Source: Mycogone perniciosa (Eukaryota; Ascomycota; Sordariomycetes; Hypocreales; Hypocreaceae). From it: a stretch of DNA of 64,000 nt. The notes below the pieces were generated by a model that did not search any database, was not told the origin of the DNA, and saw only the letters and a list, made by a program, of their open reading frames with translations. Shown piece by piece: positions 1 to 12,482 of the stretch. The stretch covers positions 248,001 to 312,000 of the forward strand of contig JAOALB010000050.1 in assembly GCA_025331125.1 (NCBI GenBank). The letters run 5' to 3'. The translations under genes and the position numbers were made by a program. The first letter of the stretch is position 1; each line of letters starts with the position of its first letter.

Positions 1-2
1 CA

Positions 3-1139
3 ATGGCCAGCGCAACCTCCCCCTTCTCTTCGTCATCCTCCTCCTCGCCCTACCCCTTCGCCGCCGCTCCCGACATCGTCCGCTCCCACCAAAAAGACGC
101 CTACTTCACCGGCCATCTAGCAAACACCTTTACCGACCTCCACCGTCGCCTCTTCGGCGCCCGTTCCGCTCACGCCTTCACTCCAGAACTACGATCCCTC
201 GCCGCCCTACTCTACTTCTCCCTCACCACTCTACCCGGGAACCGCACCCTCGGCGAAGAATACTGCGACCTTGTCCAAGTCGACGCCTCCTCAGGCTCTG
301 CCGCCGGCGGTCTACCCACATTGCGCACCCGCGCCGCCTACATCGCCGGCACCATTCTCCTCCCTTATGTCGTGAGCCGCGCCCTTCCCAACCTCCGACT
401 CCGCCTGCGCAGCCTCCTCGACCGACGCCTCGCCACCCTCCGCCAAAACGGCAAATCCAAAAGCCGCGAGGCTCGCCTATGGGAATACATATCCACCCAT
501 CTCTCCTCCATCACCTCCACCGCTCCCCTTCAAGCCGTCACCCTCGCGCTCTTCTACTTCAACGGCACCTACTACGAGCTCACCAAGCGATTGCTGTCGC
601 TCCGCTACGTCTTCACCCGCACCGTGCCCGACACCCCCGACCGCGCAGGCTACGAACTCCTTGGTATCCTTCTCGGCGTCCAGCTCGGCGTCCAGGCATA
701 CTTGCACGTGCGCGACACCTTCTCCTCCATATCGTCCTCTGCGCAGCGCGAGAGAGCTGCTTTCCACTCCGGCGGCGTGGACGTCTCTCTAGATCACGAT
801 AACTCCTACTCAGCTGCGAACAGCGACCTCCTGCTCTCTGGACTGGGCAATACCGGTCCTCAAACAAGCAGAATAGACATCGCTACAACAACAAATACCC
901 CCGCAAACAGCACACCAAGGTTCCACCTCGAAAATGAGAAACATATGGGCTACATCAAGGGAACCCAGCAAAGGAAGTGTACGTTATGTCTAGAAGAGAT
1001 GAAAGACCCTGCCGCAACGCAGTGCGGTCACGTCTTCTGCTGGGAATGTATTGGCGACTGGGTCAGGGAGAAGCCCGAATGCCCCCTATGCAGGAGAGAA
1101 GCTATGGTGCAGCACATTCTTCCATTACGAGTCATGTGA
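3..1139 (+). CDS. PEX10: Peroxin-10, RING-type peroxisomal E3 ubiquitin ligase component
   Basis: Single-exon gene for 378 residues. The C-terminus holds a complete C3HC4 RING finger: C326, C329, C341, H343, C346, C349, C360 and C363, ending in the CPLCR signature. The region of about residues 20-255 is hydrophobic and helical, as in the Pex2/Pex12/Pex10 N-terminal domain. A Ser/Thr/Asn-rich linker (about 255-320) joins the two parts. In this family PEX10 works with PEX2 and PEX12 in the peroxisomal membrane to ubiquitinate the import receptor PEX5 so that it can be recycled. The ATG lies two bases inside the window, so the promoter is not visible. It is the first Met of an open frame and gives a normal family length. 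Family assignment is firm; membrane topology is inferred. Confidence 0.95.
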   Translation: MASATSPFSSSSSSSPYPFAAAPDIVRSHQKDAYFTGHLANTFTDLHRRLFGARSAHAFTPELRSLAALLYFSLTTLPGNRTLGEEYCDLVQVDASSGSAAGGLPTLRTRAAYIAGTILLPYVVSRALPNLRLRLRSLLDRRLATLRQNGKSKSREARLWEYISTHLSSITSTAPLQAVTLALFYFNGTYYELTKRLLSLRYVFTRTVPDTPDRAGYELLGILLGVQLGVQAYLHVRDTFSSISSSAQRERAAFHSGGVDVSLDHDNSYSAANSDLLLSGLGNTGPQTSRIDIATTTNTPANSTPRFHLENEKHMGYIKGTQQRKCTLCLEEMKDPAATQCGHVFCWECIGDWVREKPECPLCRREAMVQHILPLRVM

Positions 1140-1704
1140 AAAAGAACACTTTGTTTGTTTCTCAAATACTCTGTACAGCTAATATGACATGTATTTAATA
1201 AAACAATCGACCCCAAGCAAAGTAAAATTGTGCCAGGTTTTACGCCCCATGATCAACTCGATGATGCCCATCCACATGCTTGTGCAACCCCCCTCATCCC
1301 TTGGTATCATTTCATCCCCAATCATTACCACATCTGCCGATGCATCTCTCCAAGCATAATCCACAAAATTAGCAACCCCCTTCTCTGTAACCGAATAGAC
1401 GTGTAGCTGGTCTTTGCAACCGAGGTATTGTTCTGTACCGCTGCAAATCTAGCCCAAGATTCAAGTTTGTTATTGTTTGTTGTTACAGGAAGACCGGGTT
1501 GTCGTCTATCCAGGCCCAATTAGAATATCATAAACACATGGTGGTACAATTCCATGCAGGAATCTCGAAGAACCCTCAAAGAGATATGGTCTCCAAACTC
1601 CTGTAGCCAAGCAACACCGAGCGTCTGCCCTGGATGGCTTCGTCTCCGGGACGGAACCGTGATTTTTGGTGGTTTCTTTTGTTTTTTTTTCCTTTTGCTT
1701 TTCT
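1140..1704. other. Convergent 3' intergenic region
   Basis: The space between the stop of PEX10 and the stop of the opposing gene. An AATAAA-like signal near 1197-1203 could serve PEX10. A T-rich tract near 1678-1700 lies just beyond the stop of the minus-strand gene. No convincing gene is seen. Confidence 0.6.
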
Positions 1705-2862
1705 TTAGTCGTCGAGCGAGAACAGAACGATCTCGCCACGGTCATTGCGTCGCAGTCGCAGTGACCTCCAGAGTTCCTTCTCCTCTTTGCCCTTGGAGCC
1801 GCTAGAGCTGGAAGCCTGGCGCTCGCGGTGGAAACGCTTCAGTGCTTTGTTCATGCTATAGCCGCGCTCACTCTCTGGGCCTTTGTTGACGAAACTAAGG
1901 AAGTGGTCGGCGCGAGGCTTGAACACAACCATCTGGTGATTAGCGTCATCATCCTTGCCGTCCTTGGATTGAGGTCGGAATTCGATAAGCTTCTGCTCCT
2001 TCTCGCCCCGGTGACGATGAGAATGCGAGTGCTTCTTGGACGACTTGGACTTTTTTGACTTGGACTTCTGAGGGGCGCCGGTAATCATGCTGAAGATGCT
2101 GTTGTGACCATTCTTGGAGTGCTTGGAATGCTTGGACTTCTTGAGCGGGCTAGTTGGTGAGGCCTCAGCAAGATTGTCTGCAGAGGAATTAGGTGATGGC
2201 GGGAAGGTTGGGCGCATCAGGCCTTTGAGGCCACCGGTAAGGCCCGAGTGAAGGACCGGGGGCGCATCAGCCATAATCTGGTCGCCAGCCACGTCGACGT
2301 GTAATCGCTTTCGCTTCTTGTCCTTTTTGACATCGCCATCCCTACTCCTTCGCCGTTCGCTCTTGGATCCAGGTGTGACAAGTGCGCTAGTATGAGGGAC
2401 TGGGCCAGATCCATATTGCGCCAGGGGCTCCTTGTCTTGATCCATCAGGGAGGTTGGATCCAGGGGTTCTTCGGTCTTAGGCTCGTAGCGCACCAAGGAA
2501 GTGTTGTCAACAATCTCAGGCACTTTGTCTCGGGGAAGGTGCAGGCTCGAGACATTAGGGGTTTGACCCGTTGCAACAAGGAAGTCGAAGACGTTGACGT
2601 TGTCGTCATTGGCAGCGGATGGTGGGGTCGGCGCTTCGGGAGGAAACTCGGCGGGTGACCTCTCATCATCGGTTCGTGCCTCGTACTCATGCCATGGCTC
2701 GTAATCTCTGTCCTCGCCGATGTCCTCGACGTAGGGATGCCGGGCAACAGCAGCCATGTCGTGATGCTGATATTGTTGATTTGCGGCTTTGTGTTGTTGG
2801 TGTTGTTGTTTGTTCGGTTTCGCCTTGTACAATGCGCCTTGGTATTTTTGGTCTTCGGTCAT
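1705..2862 (-). CDS. Lys/Ser-rich low-complexity protein of unknown function
   Basis: Single-exon coding frame for 385 residues starting at an ATG (2862). I do not recognise a named domain. The N-terminus is Gln/His-rich. The middle is acidic and Pro-rich. Residues of about 165-290 carry several basic blocks (ERRRSR, KKDKKRKR, repeated KHSK and KSKKSK) that look like nuclear localisation signals. The C-terminus is better ordered and basic, with WRSLRLRR followed by an acidic tail. This suggests a nuclear, nucleic-acid- or chromatin-associated protein, but that is inference only. A 5' leader intron at 2869-2928 looks real: GTATGT donor, CTAAC branch point and TAG acceptor, seven bases upstream of the ATG. 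Coding is supported by length, biased codon use and the clean start. Confidence 0.7.
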   Translation of the reverse strand: MTEDQKYQGALYKAKPNKQQHQQHKAANQQYQHHDMAAVARHPYVEDIGEDRDYEPWHEYEARTDDERSPAEFPPEAPTPPSAANDDNVNVFDFLVATGQTPNVSSLHLPRDKVPEIVDNTSLVRYEPKTEEPLDPTSLMDQDKEPLAQYGSGPVPHTSALVTPGSKSERRRSRDGDVKKDKKRKRLHVDVAGDQIMADAPPVLHSGLTGGLKGLMRPTFPPSPNSSADNLAEASPTSPLKKSKHSKHSKNGHNSIFSMITGAPQKSKSKKSKSSKKHSHSHRHRGEKEQKLIEFRPQSKDGKDDDANHQMVVFKPRADHFLSFVNKGPESERGYSMNKALKRFHRERQASSSSGSKGKEEKELWRSLRLRRNDRGEIVLFSLDD

Positions 2863-5800
2863 GCACGACTATTGCGACGTTAGACAAAGACTATCGTGGG
2901 GTCTTGACAGCGCGGCGACAATACATACAGTATGCCAACGATATTCGACACCGGGGAAATGCACCATGCAATCAATGCAAGTAAAAGTAGCACCTCGACA
3001 GCGGTTGCGATGGGGATCAAGTTTCTTTTTGGTGAGGACGTCGCCACACTCCTGGAATAAGCAGGTCAGAGAAGGTCGAGGCGTGGAAGTAAGAGTGAGA
3101 GGTCTAGGTCCAATGCGGGAGAGAAACAATGGGTGGATGGTATCGATATATGAGGTGCGGGAAAGATAAGGGGGCAGTGTAAACGATGCAAGTTAAAACT
3201 CTTATAGAGACATGCGAGTGGGCCGAGGGGATCAGCGGAACAAGGAGGGATGTTCCTTGAAATAGCAGTTGTTATAGTGTTGCGGTGGTGCTTATACATA
3301 CATGCTCTGAAGGGGGGTGGTGTGTTGGATGTGATGTGATGTCAGGCTATTAAAAACAAGACGGGGGAGGGGGATAGCCACGACGGGGAATGACAACAAC
3401 ACGACTAAGACTTTAAGGCTTGGGAGGGACTCATTACCTACCTCACACGAGAACGAGACCATGTTTGCTGGGTTTGCAGGCGATGCGCACCACCACCCGG
3501 TTGATTGGTTGACAAAAGTTTGCAGGCCCGCGGCTTGTGAGTGGACGTGGTATTTGACAGAGACGTCAGGGTCTCTCTGAATGGCCCGTCTGCGAGCAGT
3601 GCCTGGCGCCAGAAGCTGCGATTCGACAGCGAGATGCAGCAGCAGCGGCGGCAGCGGCCTTAGGGCAGTGCGAGAAACCGCAGGGCAAGGCGAGAAACGA
3701 GGAAAGCGTGGCAGATGGAGAGACGGTGTTTCGCAGACACGACGGGGAACTGTAAGGGGGTGTCGTTTGGAGGAATGCGTCTCAGAGCGGAGGGTACGGA
3801 GACGGAGGGGAGGGAGGGAAAAAAAAAATAGGCGTTCGGAGCACGGAGTCGAGAGTAGTCAGGCACCTGATAGGTGATAGAGCAGCCCCTCAATCTCCCG
3901 AAAAGAACAGGAATGGACACGGGGAATGGAGGGGCGATCCGAGGAGCAAAGGGTGGGGAGGAGGGCAGCGCCAAGGGCGTCAGAAGCGTCGCGTTGTCCA
4001 GTGGGCAGGGCTAGCTAATACTCGGAAGCTGTTGGGTGAAGTACTCGTACTGGTAAAGAAAAAGAAAAAAAAAGAAAAGTACGGAGTACGAAGTACAGAT
4101 ACAGAATACAAAAGTGATGATGGAGGGGGAGGAAATAAAGAGCCTCGGGCGCTGCCGTCTCTTATGTATGGCGCAACGGTGGGCGCGGCATGCAAAGTGT
4201 AAATTTTAAGGCGTCCATCCGTTTCCTTGGTGCTTCTTGTGTGTGCGTCCGCGGTTTTCTGAGAAAATGGACCGACCCATTTGATTGATGTCTGTCTGTC
4301 TTTGACAGCTTTTTCCTCGTTGGGCCGCAGGCGGTGTCAGGGAATGAAGCCCCAGACCTGCCAGGCTCCTCCTTCAGGGCCAGCAAAGCCCTTTTTTTTG
4401 CTGCGCTTGGGAGCTGGGCAGAGCAAAATTCGGAATGTGAGGTTGCTACGCCCACGCCTCAGGAGCTTTGCTCGGCCCAAGAAACACGCCCTGGCAACTA
4501 TGCGCCACAGCCCGAAACTCGTCTGACGCCGCGTCATAATTGGCCATACGGCTTCATTTTAGATGACGGTCACATGGACAAGCTCACTCTTTCACACCCC
4601 TCGCCGTGAGTCCAGCTGTCATCCCGGCTCCTTCATCTCGTCGTCTCCCATTTTTGCGCCTTTTTGCGCAGCCTGGAAAAGTGTTTGGCGGCTGATGGCA
4701 GTGACTAGGATAGTACTCCGTACACCCATGGCTGCCCAAGTGCGATTTTGAGGAAGTACCGGCAGCATCTTAGCTTTGCAGCATCTTTGGCGGCAACCCC
4801 AAGCTGACGATGCGGTAAGTTGTACTACACTTTCAACTGTTATGCGCCGGCTATATATCTGGAGCCCAAGAACAACACATGATGCATGTGAAGGCACAAA
4901 GACAGAATCCTTCAAAGCGCCAAAGATAGAAAGATGGATGGCGGCCATTGGAAGTTGGCCGCGACTTGAGACCGCCAATACCACCCCCCCTCTTTCACCA
5001 CCCGAAGCATCACCCTGGAAGCATCACATATCATTCTCCAGCGGTTTGACGCAGGGGCAGTCCAATCCAATGCCCGACGTGATAGTGACGCGCGTTTACC
5101 ATCTTGCATTGTGCTGAGGGAAAACCGCACGCAGTTCATCCAACCATCTTGCTGGTGAGGATCAGCTCTGGCCCCCATTCGCCCAACTTCTCCACCATCC
5201 GATTAGCTCAATGCCTGATTTCGAACAACTGCAGCAGAAGCGAACCACTTTACGTGCTGTCGTGCCACCCACCACTACAAGCATCTCTCGGGTGCCAGTA
5301 CTTCGTACTCCGTGGTAGTACTATTCCCCAAAATGATCATCATAATGCGGGCGCAAACTATGGAAACCACATGCACTGGCGAACAAGACCAAGCCCTCAC
5401 GATTGCTTGGTTGGTGGGTAGAACACTCCGGAGTGTGTAGTTTCGGGCAAGGTCGTGTCTCGGAGCCATGTCTTGATTATGGATGGCGCTACGAAGCACC
5501 AGTCGACGCGAGAGTCACTTGCATGAGGGTGGGAGGGAGCGCCAGCCGAGGAATGGCGTCTCATATGTTCTCACAACGTTTCAGATGCGAAGAGACGGTC
5601 GGCGTTGGTATAAGCAGTATGGGTCAAGTCCAGTCTCCTCTTCGTATGCCAATGACGATGAGCAGTTCGTCGCTTAATATACCGAATTCGCAACCAAAAA
5701 AATCCAGTGCATGGCAGACCAAAGGCCAATGGCAAAAGCACTTGACTTCAATTATCGGGTAAGAAGATGGGGTGGTGTATTACTACTGCTGCTTGCGCCT

Positions 5801-7736
5801 TATTAGGGTTCTTCCCCATTATGCAGGTCCGAGCCCATAAGCAGGCATGTCAACATACCTCTCAGGACGGCTGGTTTGGGGGCTGACTGGAACACTCTTC
5901 ATGGCTTCAATTACTCGACTTTTTACGAAGTACATAGTGCTTGCTCTCTCTCAATTCCTCGGAATCAGACAACACTGGTATTTACTTCGTAGACACTTTG
6001 AAATAAAGGGAGGGGGGGATACTGCAGTGGAGGAGGTTAATAGGAGACATATCCCTGAGTTAAAGTGAGTGCATCTACTTCGTACTCCGTAATATCTTCA
6101 TACCTACCTAGTATCAAGGCCAGCTCACATGACGTGATTGAGTCTCGACCTGCTCTAGTGACGGTAGGCAGCTGGTTAATTTAACGCTTTGGGGGCCGGG
6201 CTGAGACATCAATACGATGGATGTCGTCGACGAAAGCCGCCAGCCCGACTTACTTGTGCAATTCAGATTTCCCAGCTTAGATGGTGGATTGAAAATAGCA
6301 CCTGAACACACGGCATCTTGGATGAGCTCATCGTGGATAGATATAAACTGAAGACAGCCTCGGCCTGATGCATCTGGTGAGTGATGCCATGGCTGTCGTG
6401 TGACCGCTTCCCTGGGCAAATCTGTGATGATGGCCCGGTGTGAATGTCGTACGGAGTACTCTGTAATAAAACCAAAAAAACTGACAGGGGTCGCCGATCC
6501 ACGAAAAGAAACTTCGTCACACAAAATACCGTCTAGCATTTGTCAATGAGGCGGCAAGAATACCTTAGTAATACCTAATTATGTCATTAGGAGCGCATGG
6601 CGCGGCTACGAAGTACTACTAATTGGAATCATAGAATGTATGCACCTCGGTCTGTCATAAAGGCGTAGATATTATCTAGATCGTAGACGATCTACGAAGT
6701 GGTATCTCATTGAATGTCCTTCCCAAGTACTCCATGGGGTCCCGGGACGCATTGACACTCTGCCAGCACCCGAACGACCCGGATTTTCGGATCTCCTTGC
6801 CTGTGCCGCCCGGAGGTTTAAATTCTCATATAGATCTCGTTCAATGACCCGTACTCCGGCGCGGTTATTGATTGCGATCGCAGCGGCATTTGCCATGCCC
6901 TTGTTGATTTGCAACAGTCCGTACCAGTGCTCTACTACTGGTAGTAGTACAAAATATTGTGCAAGTAAAATGACGGGGGCGCTCTCCGGCAAATCCTAAC
7001 AATGCAGGGTGCTGACTTTGCACATTTGTTTGGTGCATTGGTAGCTGCATGGCGGAGATGAGCGTTTCCACACCCTTTTTTTTTTTTTCTTTCCTGTCCG
7101 CCTCGGCTGGGCCAAAACGCACAACAGCAAACTGCCCACCGCCCTGAATCCTTTCACCCTCTCACCCCTTCTCCCTGGCACCAATATTCAATATCATCCC
7201 CCCTTCTCCATCCTCACTCCTCCTTTCGCACAGCTCCTCACTCCCTCCTCGCCATCAGGCTACCGAGCCACCGACAATCTGTGCCCAGAAACGACACGTC
7301 GACCGGTACGATGCAGCCGTAACGAGCAAGTCGACTTCGCCCCCCAGGCATCAGCACAAGGTATTGTCGGTGAAGGCCAGCACTGGACAGATTCGCTGCC
7401 ATTGATCCACGTCAAGCAAAAGCGTCGTCAGTGTGTGTCATCTCGAATCTGTTTCCTAGTAGCCCATTGGGTGTTGAGGACGCAGGCCTGGGTGTGAATA
7501 GAGGCGCAACCGCCGACTGTGCCACAACATATATTTTTTCGAACAACAATTGTTTACTGCAACTAGCTCTCCGCCTCATTTTTCGACCCGAGCAACCGCC
7601 TTCTTCCCTTCCTACTGCCTCGTTGTCGTCATTAGGCTGGGCTTCAGTGGCTTGGGCATCAGATCATAGCTGTCTGATGTCTGGCCTTGAGGCTCACCAA
7701 AGTACCGTCTCCTGAGCCTAGTGCTCAACGAGTATC
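2863..7736. other. Intergenic and divergent promoter region, gene-poor
   Basis: The left end (2863 to about 3400) is the leader and promoter of the minus-strand gene and includes its probable leader intron (2869-2928). The right end (about 7130-7300) is strongly pyrimidine-rich, typical of a fungal 5' leader for the hydrolase gene. In between I find no convincing coding frame. Copies of the TACTCCGTA/TACTTCGTA motif occur near 4080, 4714, 5300, 5930, 5987, 6077, 6450, 6606 and 6691. Confidence 0.6.
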
Positions 7737-9062
7737 ATGTCCAACTCCAACTCACCCCCCTCAACATCGTCGAGCATGAGCGGCTACCTCGGACAGACCG
7801 CCTCGTTCCTCAGCTCAGCGGCCGGCTACATGCGCCTCCCGGCCCTGGCATCCACTGTAAGCCAAGCCAAGCACTGTGATGGTGCAGGAAAAGAAGTGAT
7901 GCATCAGCAAGCTAACGACGGAATGCAACATAGGGCCTTGCAGCCATCCTTACCTCCCTCCTATATTTTAAGCAAAAGTGCGTCATCCTCAGAAGGCCCA
8001 TGTGATTGGGTCATGCCAGAAAAAGAGCTAACGAGGTTGCAGAGCCCTAATCTATCCTTCACATATGCCCCCCAATTCAAGGATAGACGTACCACGACCG
8101 TCACAGTTTGGCATAAGGGATTTTGAAGAGCTGGTGATTCCGACCGACGATGGCGAGAAGCTCTCGGCTTTCTATATCCGCGGCCCCCGTGGCGGCAAGA
8201 ACTCCAACATTACCGTGTTGATGTTCCACGGCAACGCTGGCAACATCGGCCATCGACTACCTATTGCCCGCGCCCTCATCAACATGATTGGGTGCAACGT
8301 TTTCATGCTCGAGTACAGAGGCTACGGCGCCTCAACAGGCGAGCCAGACGAGTCAGGTCTAGGAATAGACGCCCAGACTGGGTTGAACTACCTTCGAGAC
8401 CGAGCAGAAACGAGGAGCCACCAGTACGTCGTCTACGGTCAAAGTCTTGGCGGCGCCGTCAGCGTTAGACTGGTGGCCAAGAACCAGGGGCAAGGCGATG
8501 TTGTTGGCCTGATCCTTGAGAACACCTTCTTGTCCATGCGCAAACTTATTCCCTCAGTGATTCCACCAGCCAAGTATTTTACACTGTTGTGCCACCAGGT
8601 TTGGCCCAGCGAATCTCTTATACCCACCATTAAGCATATCCCCATCTTGTTTCTTAGCGGCCTGCAAGATGAGATCGTCCCGTAAGTCTTTTTTTCTCAT
8701 TTCTTCTAGCACATGACCCTTTCTTGGATCACATGATGATCAAATTGCATCACCCACAAAATATGAACCCTTTGTTGTGGTTTTGATTTGAAACTATATC
8801 TATATCTGATGATCCGTTTTACAATTACACTCTTTCAAATTCATCTTTTTAGCTTTTTGACCATCAGACTGATGATATGCATAGTCCTAGTCACATGCGC
8901 CAGCTATACGACGCCGCCACCACCACCAGCAAAACATGGAAGGCATTCCCTGGTGGCGACCATAACTCTAGCGTCCTTGAGGAAGGCTATTTTGAGGCCA
9001 TCGAGGAATTTATCGCCGACGCCACAGGCGAAGTACCCAGAGAGACCAAAGGGAGGTTATGA
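7737..9062 (+). CDS. BEM46/ABHD13-type alpha/beta hydrolase
   Basis: Four exons: 7737-7856, 7934-7977, 8043-8681 and 8885-9062. All junctions keep frame and have GT/AG borders. A hydrophobic stretch spanning exons 1-2 (AAILTSLLYF) looks like a membrane anchor and is followed by the family's ALIYPS...PRPSQFGI entry. Next come the oxyanion-region motif MFHGNAGNIGHR, the EYRGYGAS motif, the nucleophile elbow GQSLGGA (Ser), a DEIVPPSHM segment carrying the acid Asp, and GGDHN with the catalytic His. The Ser-Asp-His triad is therefore complete. The last intron (8682-8884) splits the conserved VPPSHM motif, which fixes both splice sites. Family members are ER or plasma-membrane proteins linked to polarity in fungi; their substrates are poorly known. 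The residue just before the first intron is codon phase 0. Confidence 0.92.
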
Positions 9063-12000
9063 CGTTGAGTAAATGGCTAGAGCAGCCACCTTTTGATTGA
9101 TACAGACAGGCGTTACGGAGCATCCTACGTAATTGACCCCCATCAGAGGGTCCATATCTCTAATGGACGCGGAACCGGCAGACTGACTGAGGGATAGTGA
9201 GACACACATTTCGGCGTGGGATGTGTGTTGCGGGTTGGTGCCATGTGATGATTATGTGTGTGTGGAGGGGTGTGCCGCGTGATACCCTGCGCCCTCAACC
9301 AAAACTGTTGACGGACGCTTTCTTGACTTTTGGCTCCATAGTTGGGCAAAGATTATACCTCCCCGCAAGTCGTTCTACACGTCCCACAGCAAAGGGATGA
9401 TGCTGTATTTACTTGAAGTTATGCGTTGCGCGTGTCACAGCGGATAGGCAAAACTGGCCATCCGACAATATGATACTACTACCTTTTGTAATCTGGAACT
9501 CTCTATTCTTCCCGTCAGGCTTAGTCGCGCCGCCATTGGCTCACTCTATAGCTATGCACCGTCATCATTGGTCACCTGAGTAGCTGGATATTGGTATCAT
9601 GACTACCCAGTACAATTTTTTAGTCCTTTCGGTCCCTTGCGCTCAGTGACTCTAGATGCATTGTTCCTGATGGTCAAACGCCAGCTTTGCCATGCTCCCT
9701 CCAAGAGAGCCGAATCCTGGAAGGACTTTTTTACTTGTTTACCCCCAAGACACAAGATGATGGCTAGCACAGGACACGCTAGAGGTACACAAGAGGATCG
9801 AGACTTATGTATGAGTGGGATGATGACCGTATTGATATCTGCCCGTCCTTCTCTCGGGTAATAAGTCGCCCTCTACATACTTGTCCACATACAAACGCCT
9901 AACTGCTTACTTATTAGATGTAGCTAGTCTGTCTTGATGGATGCGTATGACTAAGGTTTTAGGTTGGCTCTTCGTCTCCTGACAACGGCATATTTGAAAT
10001 CCAAGACATGCCCGAGAAGCAATTCTCATATTCTGTAAGCCAAGGCTTCAATCACTTAACTTGGAATTACAGTGATAGAAAGCTCTGTCGTTCTCAGCGA
10101 TAGGATACCAATTAGATAGTGTCTACGCTGAACTTTGAGCATGGATGACTTCTAAGTGCCTGTAAAGAACATACATTACTTGATCGAAGCATTGCCTCAG
10201 AAGGGAAGACTGCAAGCGACTCGATAGAAGGGGATAACTATTTAAGATCTGCTAGACCAAGAGGGGGAATGGGTATTGGTTGTAGGAAACGGAAACGAAT
10301 GGCTGACACCCGATTACCGGATGAGGCGCCGATAAGCGCGAGGAGAGGGGATGCAAACACAACTCCCTACACGGTCGACTTCCATTTTCTCAGCCGACAC
10401 GGCTCTCTTCGCGCCGCCAACGAGCCTTTTGGTCGAGTCTGAGACCTTCGAATCTGGAGTCATCGGCCGCTCAATTATCTCAGTGCTATCCTGTGTCAGC
10501 GATCAGGCTAGCTGGTGACGACCAACGAAGATGCTTTCGAAATCAAGCAACTGAGAAATATTATTTTCTAGCTAATTGAATGGAGCTGTTGCTTCCTAAA
10601 TATGTATGACAGAGAAATGAATAAAGGAAGGGATGATATTGCACGTGGAGACGTTCATTTCGCCACCCCCCTTGCCGACCTTCACGTATCAAGCATAGGT
10701 ATCAAGCAGATATAACGTCCACTCAATTAGCCAAAGAAAAAACACAAGATTCTTCATTGGCTTAATTCTGAAGGCATCTTCGTGTTCGTCCCTAGCCACT
10801 TTGATCTGACGTCATTTCATGTTTGATTAGATCCGCAACTATCTGGGCGGTGTTGCTCTCTTCCTAAGTTGTCGGCCGAAATATTCCCAGTGGGTCAGAT
10901 TGTATGGAGCCACTTGCAGGGGCCTTCTGTCGTATCGGGATCAGCGGTCGATCTTGGCCCCGAGATGTCAGCTTCGGGGCCTGTTTAGTTCAACGGGAGG
11001 TTCAGACAAATAGGTTGCTAAATGTGTACGTAAACTTTGTAAAAGATGATGTTCAACTTTTGAGAGTCAATGATTCGAGAATGGGTGCATTTGATCGAAT
11101 ACTTGGATCAACTTCATTGAAGTTGGGTAGATATATATATATATATGGAAGACAGATTCGCCAATATGCCGCCTCCATGCGTTGTGTTCACGTCATCTGA
11201 AGGAGCATAGTGAAGAGATTCAAATACTAACGTAGTGACTTGGCATTGCTTACAATGCCAAAAACTGAAGGGTGAAACAATCACCGATCTCGTATCTTCA
11301 ATTGTACGATCTTTACAGTACTAGTGAACGGGAGATGGAGACCCTGGAAGCGGCATATAGAAATGGGCTCACATAATGTGCTGGTGACAACTGCCGCGCC
11401 CAATCACCTTGGGAAGAAGGATTGTGAGTTGTGATAGATTAACAAGTCATGTGAGACCTGTCTCACTCAACAAAGTATCTACTAGGGTTGTTGCGATACG
11501 AAAACTGTTTGTTCTCAAGTCCCTGTCGGCGGCACTTGACCCGCGTTAATAACCTTTACCCCTATACCAAGTATCCAATTTCCATGAAATACTCCACAGG
11601 ACCGGGTAGTTTATGCGCTGTGCCGTGTGTGATCACTTGCATGTTGTTGGCTGGGAAGCTCTGGCTTAAGAAAAACCAAGGGAAAGAGATGTCTGCCTAG
11701 TTAGATCGTTACATATTCAATTGGAGACTGTATTTCTTAAATCTGCGAACCCCTATCTTGGTAATAAACAAAACTGAGACGCTTTCCAGATACTACTGGC
11801 TCTATAATCATGACTGCAGGTTGATATGCAAGTAACTACTCACACATAGAGCCAACTCAAGAGGAGGTTGGTATCTCATTACTATAGTATTGTCTCAGTT
11901 TTCAGCTACCACATACGTCGCTCAATTTTCTTACCAAGGTATAGTTACAATCATAGATCCCGCCCGCAACTTGTCTCACACATTAGCACATGATTCGAGC

Positions 12001-12227
12001 AACAGCCATACTTACCCCTAGCAAACATCAAAAGGCGGTATGAGATGACAGTATTTATATTCCCTTCTCATGTCACTTTGTCCCCGACTTCTCATTCTTA
12101 ATGACAACCTTCCATCAACCTCAACAAGATAACACTTGGGCCATATATCTGTGCTGAACTCACTACTGAAGTAAGGAACTTAAACCCTCGGCGAAACTTT
12201 AGCTAATTTGTATAGCAATACTCCAAT
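9063..12227. other. Gene-poor intergenic region
   Basis: About 3.2 kb without a convincing gene. Short open frames here have no recognisable composition or start context. A short AT dinucleotide run lies near 11133-11145. The right end contains a TATA-like TATTTATATT at about 12052-12061 and a possible 45-nt leader intron (12171-12215: GTAAGG donor, GCTAAT branch, ATAG acceptor) in front of the small secreted-protein gene. Confidence 0.55.
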
Positions 12228-12482
12228 ATGAAGGCAACTATTTGGATCGCTCTGCTTAGTTTCAGCCTTCACGTTTTGGCAAACGAAACGGTTCCCATCT
12301 CATCGAAAGACAAAAAAGCATGTGAAGTGGTTTGGGATCACCAACACAAGTCATGCTGTGACTATACTGATTGCTCTATTTGCGGCGCTTATCAGCGTTG
12401 CTGCTACAAGTCCGGAAATGCAAAGGATGTTGGAGCATGTCTTTGTGGGGTCGATGACTATGAGCAGGGCACATGCTATTAG
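12228..12482 (+). CDS. Small secreted cysteine-rich protein
   Basis: Encodes 84 residues in one exon. The first 18 or so (start MKATIWIALLSF) form a classical signal peptide ending near VLA|NET. The mature part of about 66 residues contains ten cysteines in the order C, CC, C, C, CC, C, C, C, enough for five disulfides. I do not recognise the fold: the pattern is not hydrophobin (no four-pair spacing) and lacks CFEM landmarks. It stands alone in a gene-poor stretch, with a TATA-like box about 170 bp upstream and a possible 45-nt leader intron. Small size, secretion and cysteine density are the usual criteria for a candidate effector or extracellular defence protein, but no activity can be stated. 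Support is signal peptide plus cysteine pattern only. Confidence 0.72.
   Translation: MKATIWIALLSFSLHVLANETVPISSKDKKACEVVWDHQHKSCCDYTDCSICGAYQRCCYKSGNAKDVGACLCGVDDYEQGTCY

Noticed and set aside
10904..11200. A 98-codon open frame in the gene-poor region upstream of the small secreted protein
   Set aside because: Contains an AT-repeat-encoded IYIYG stretch and no conserved features; probably chance.
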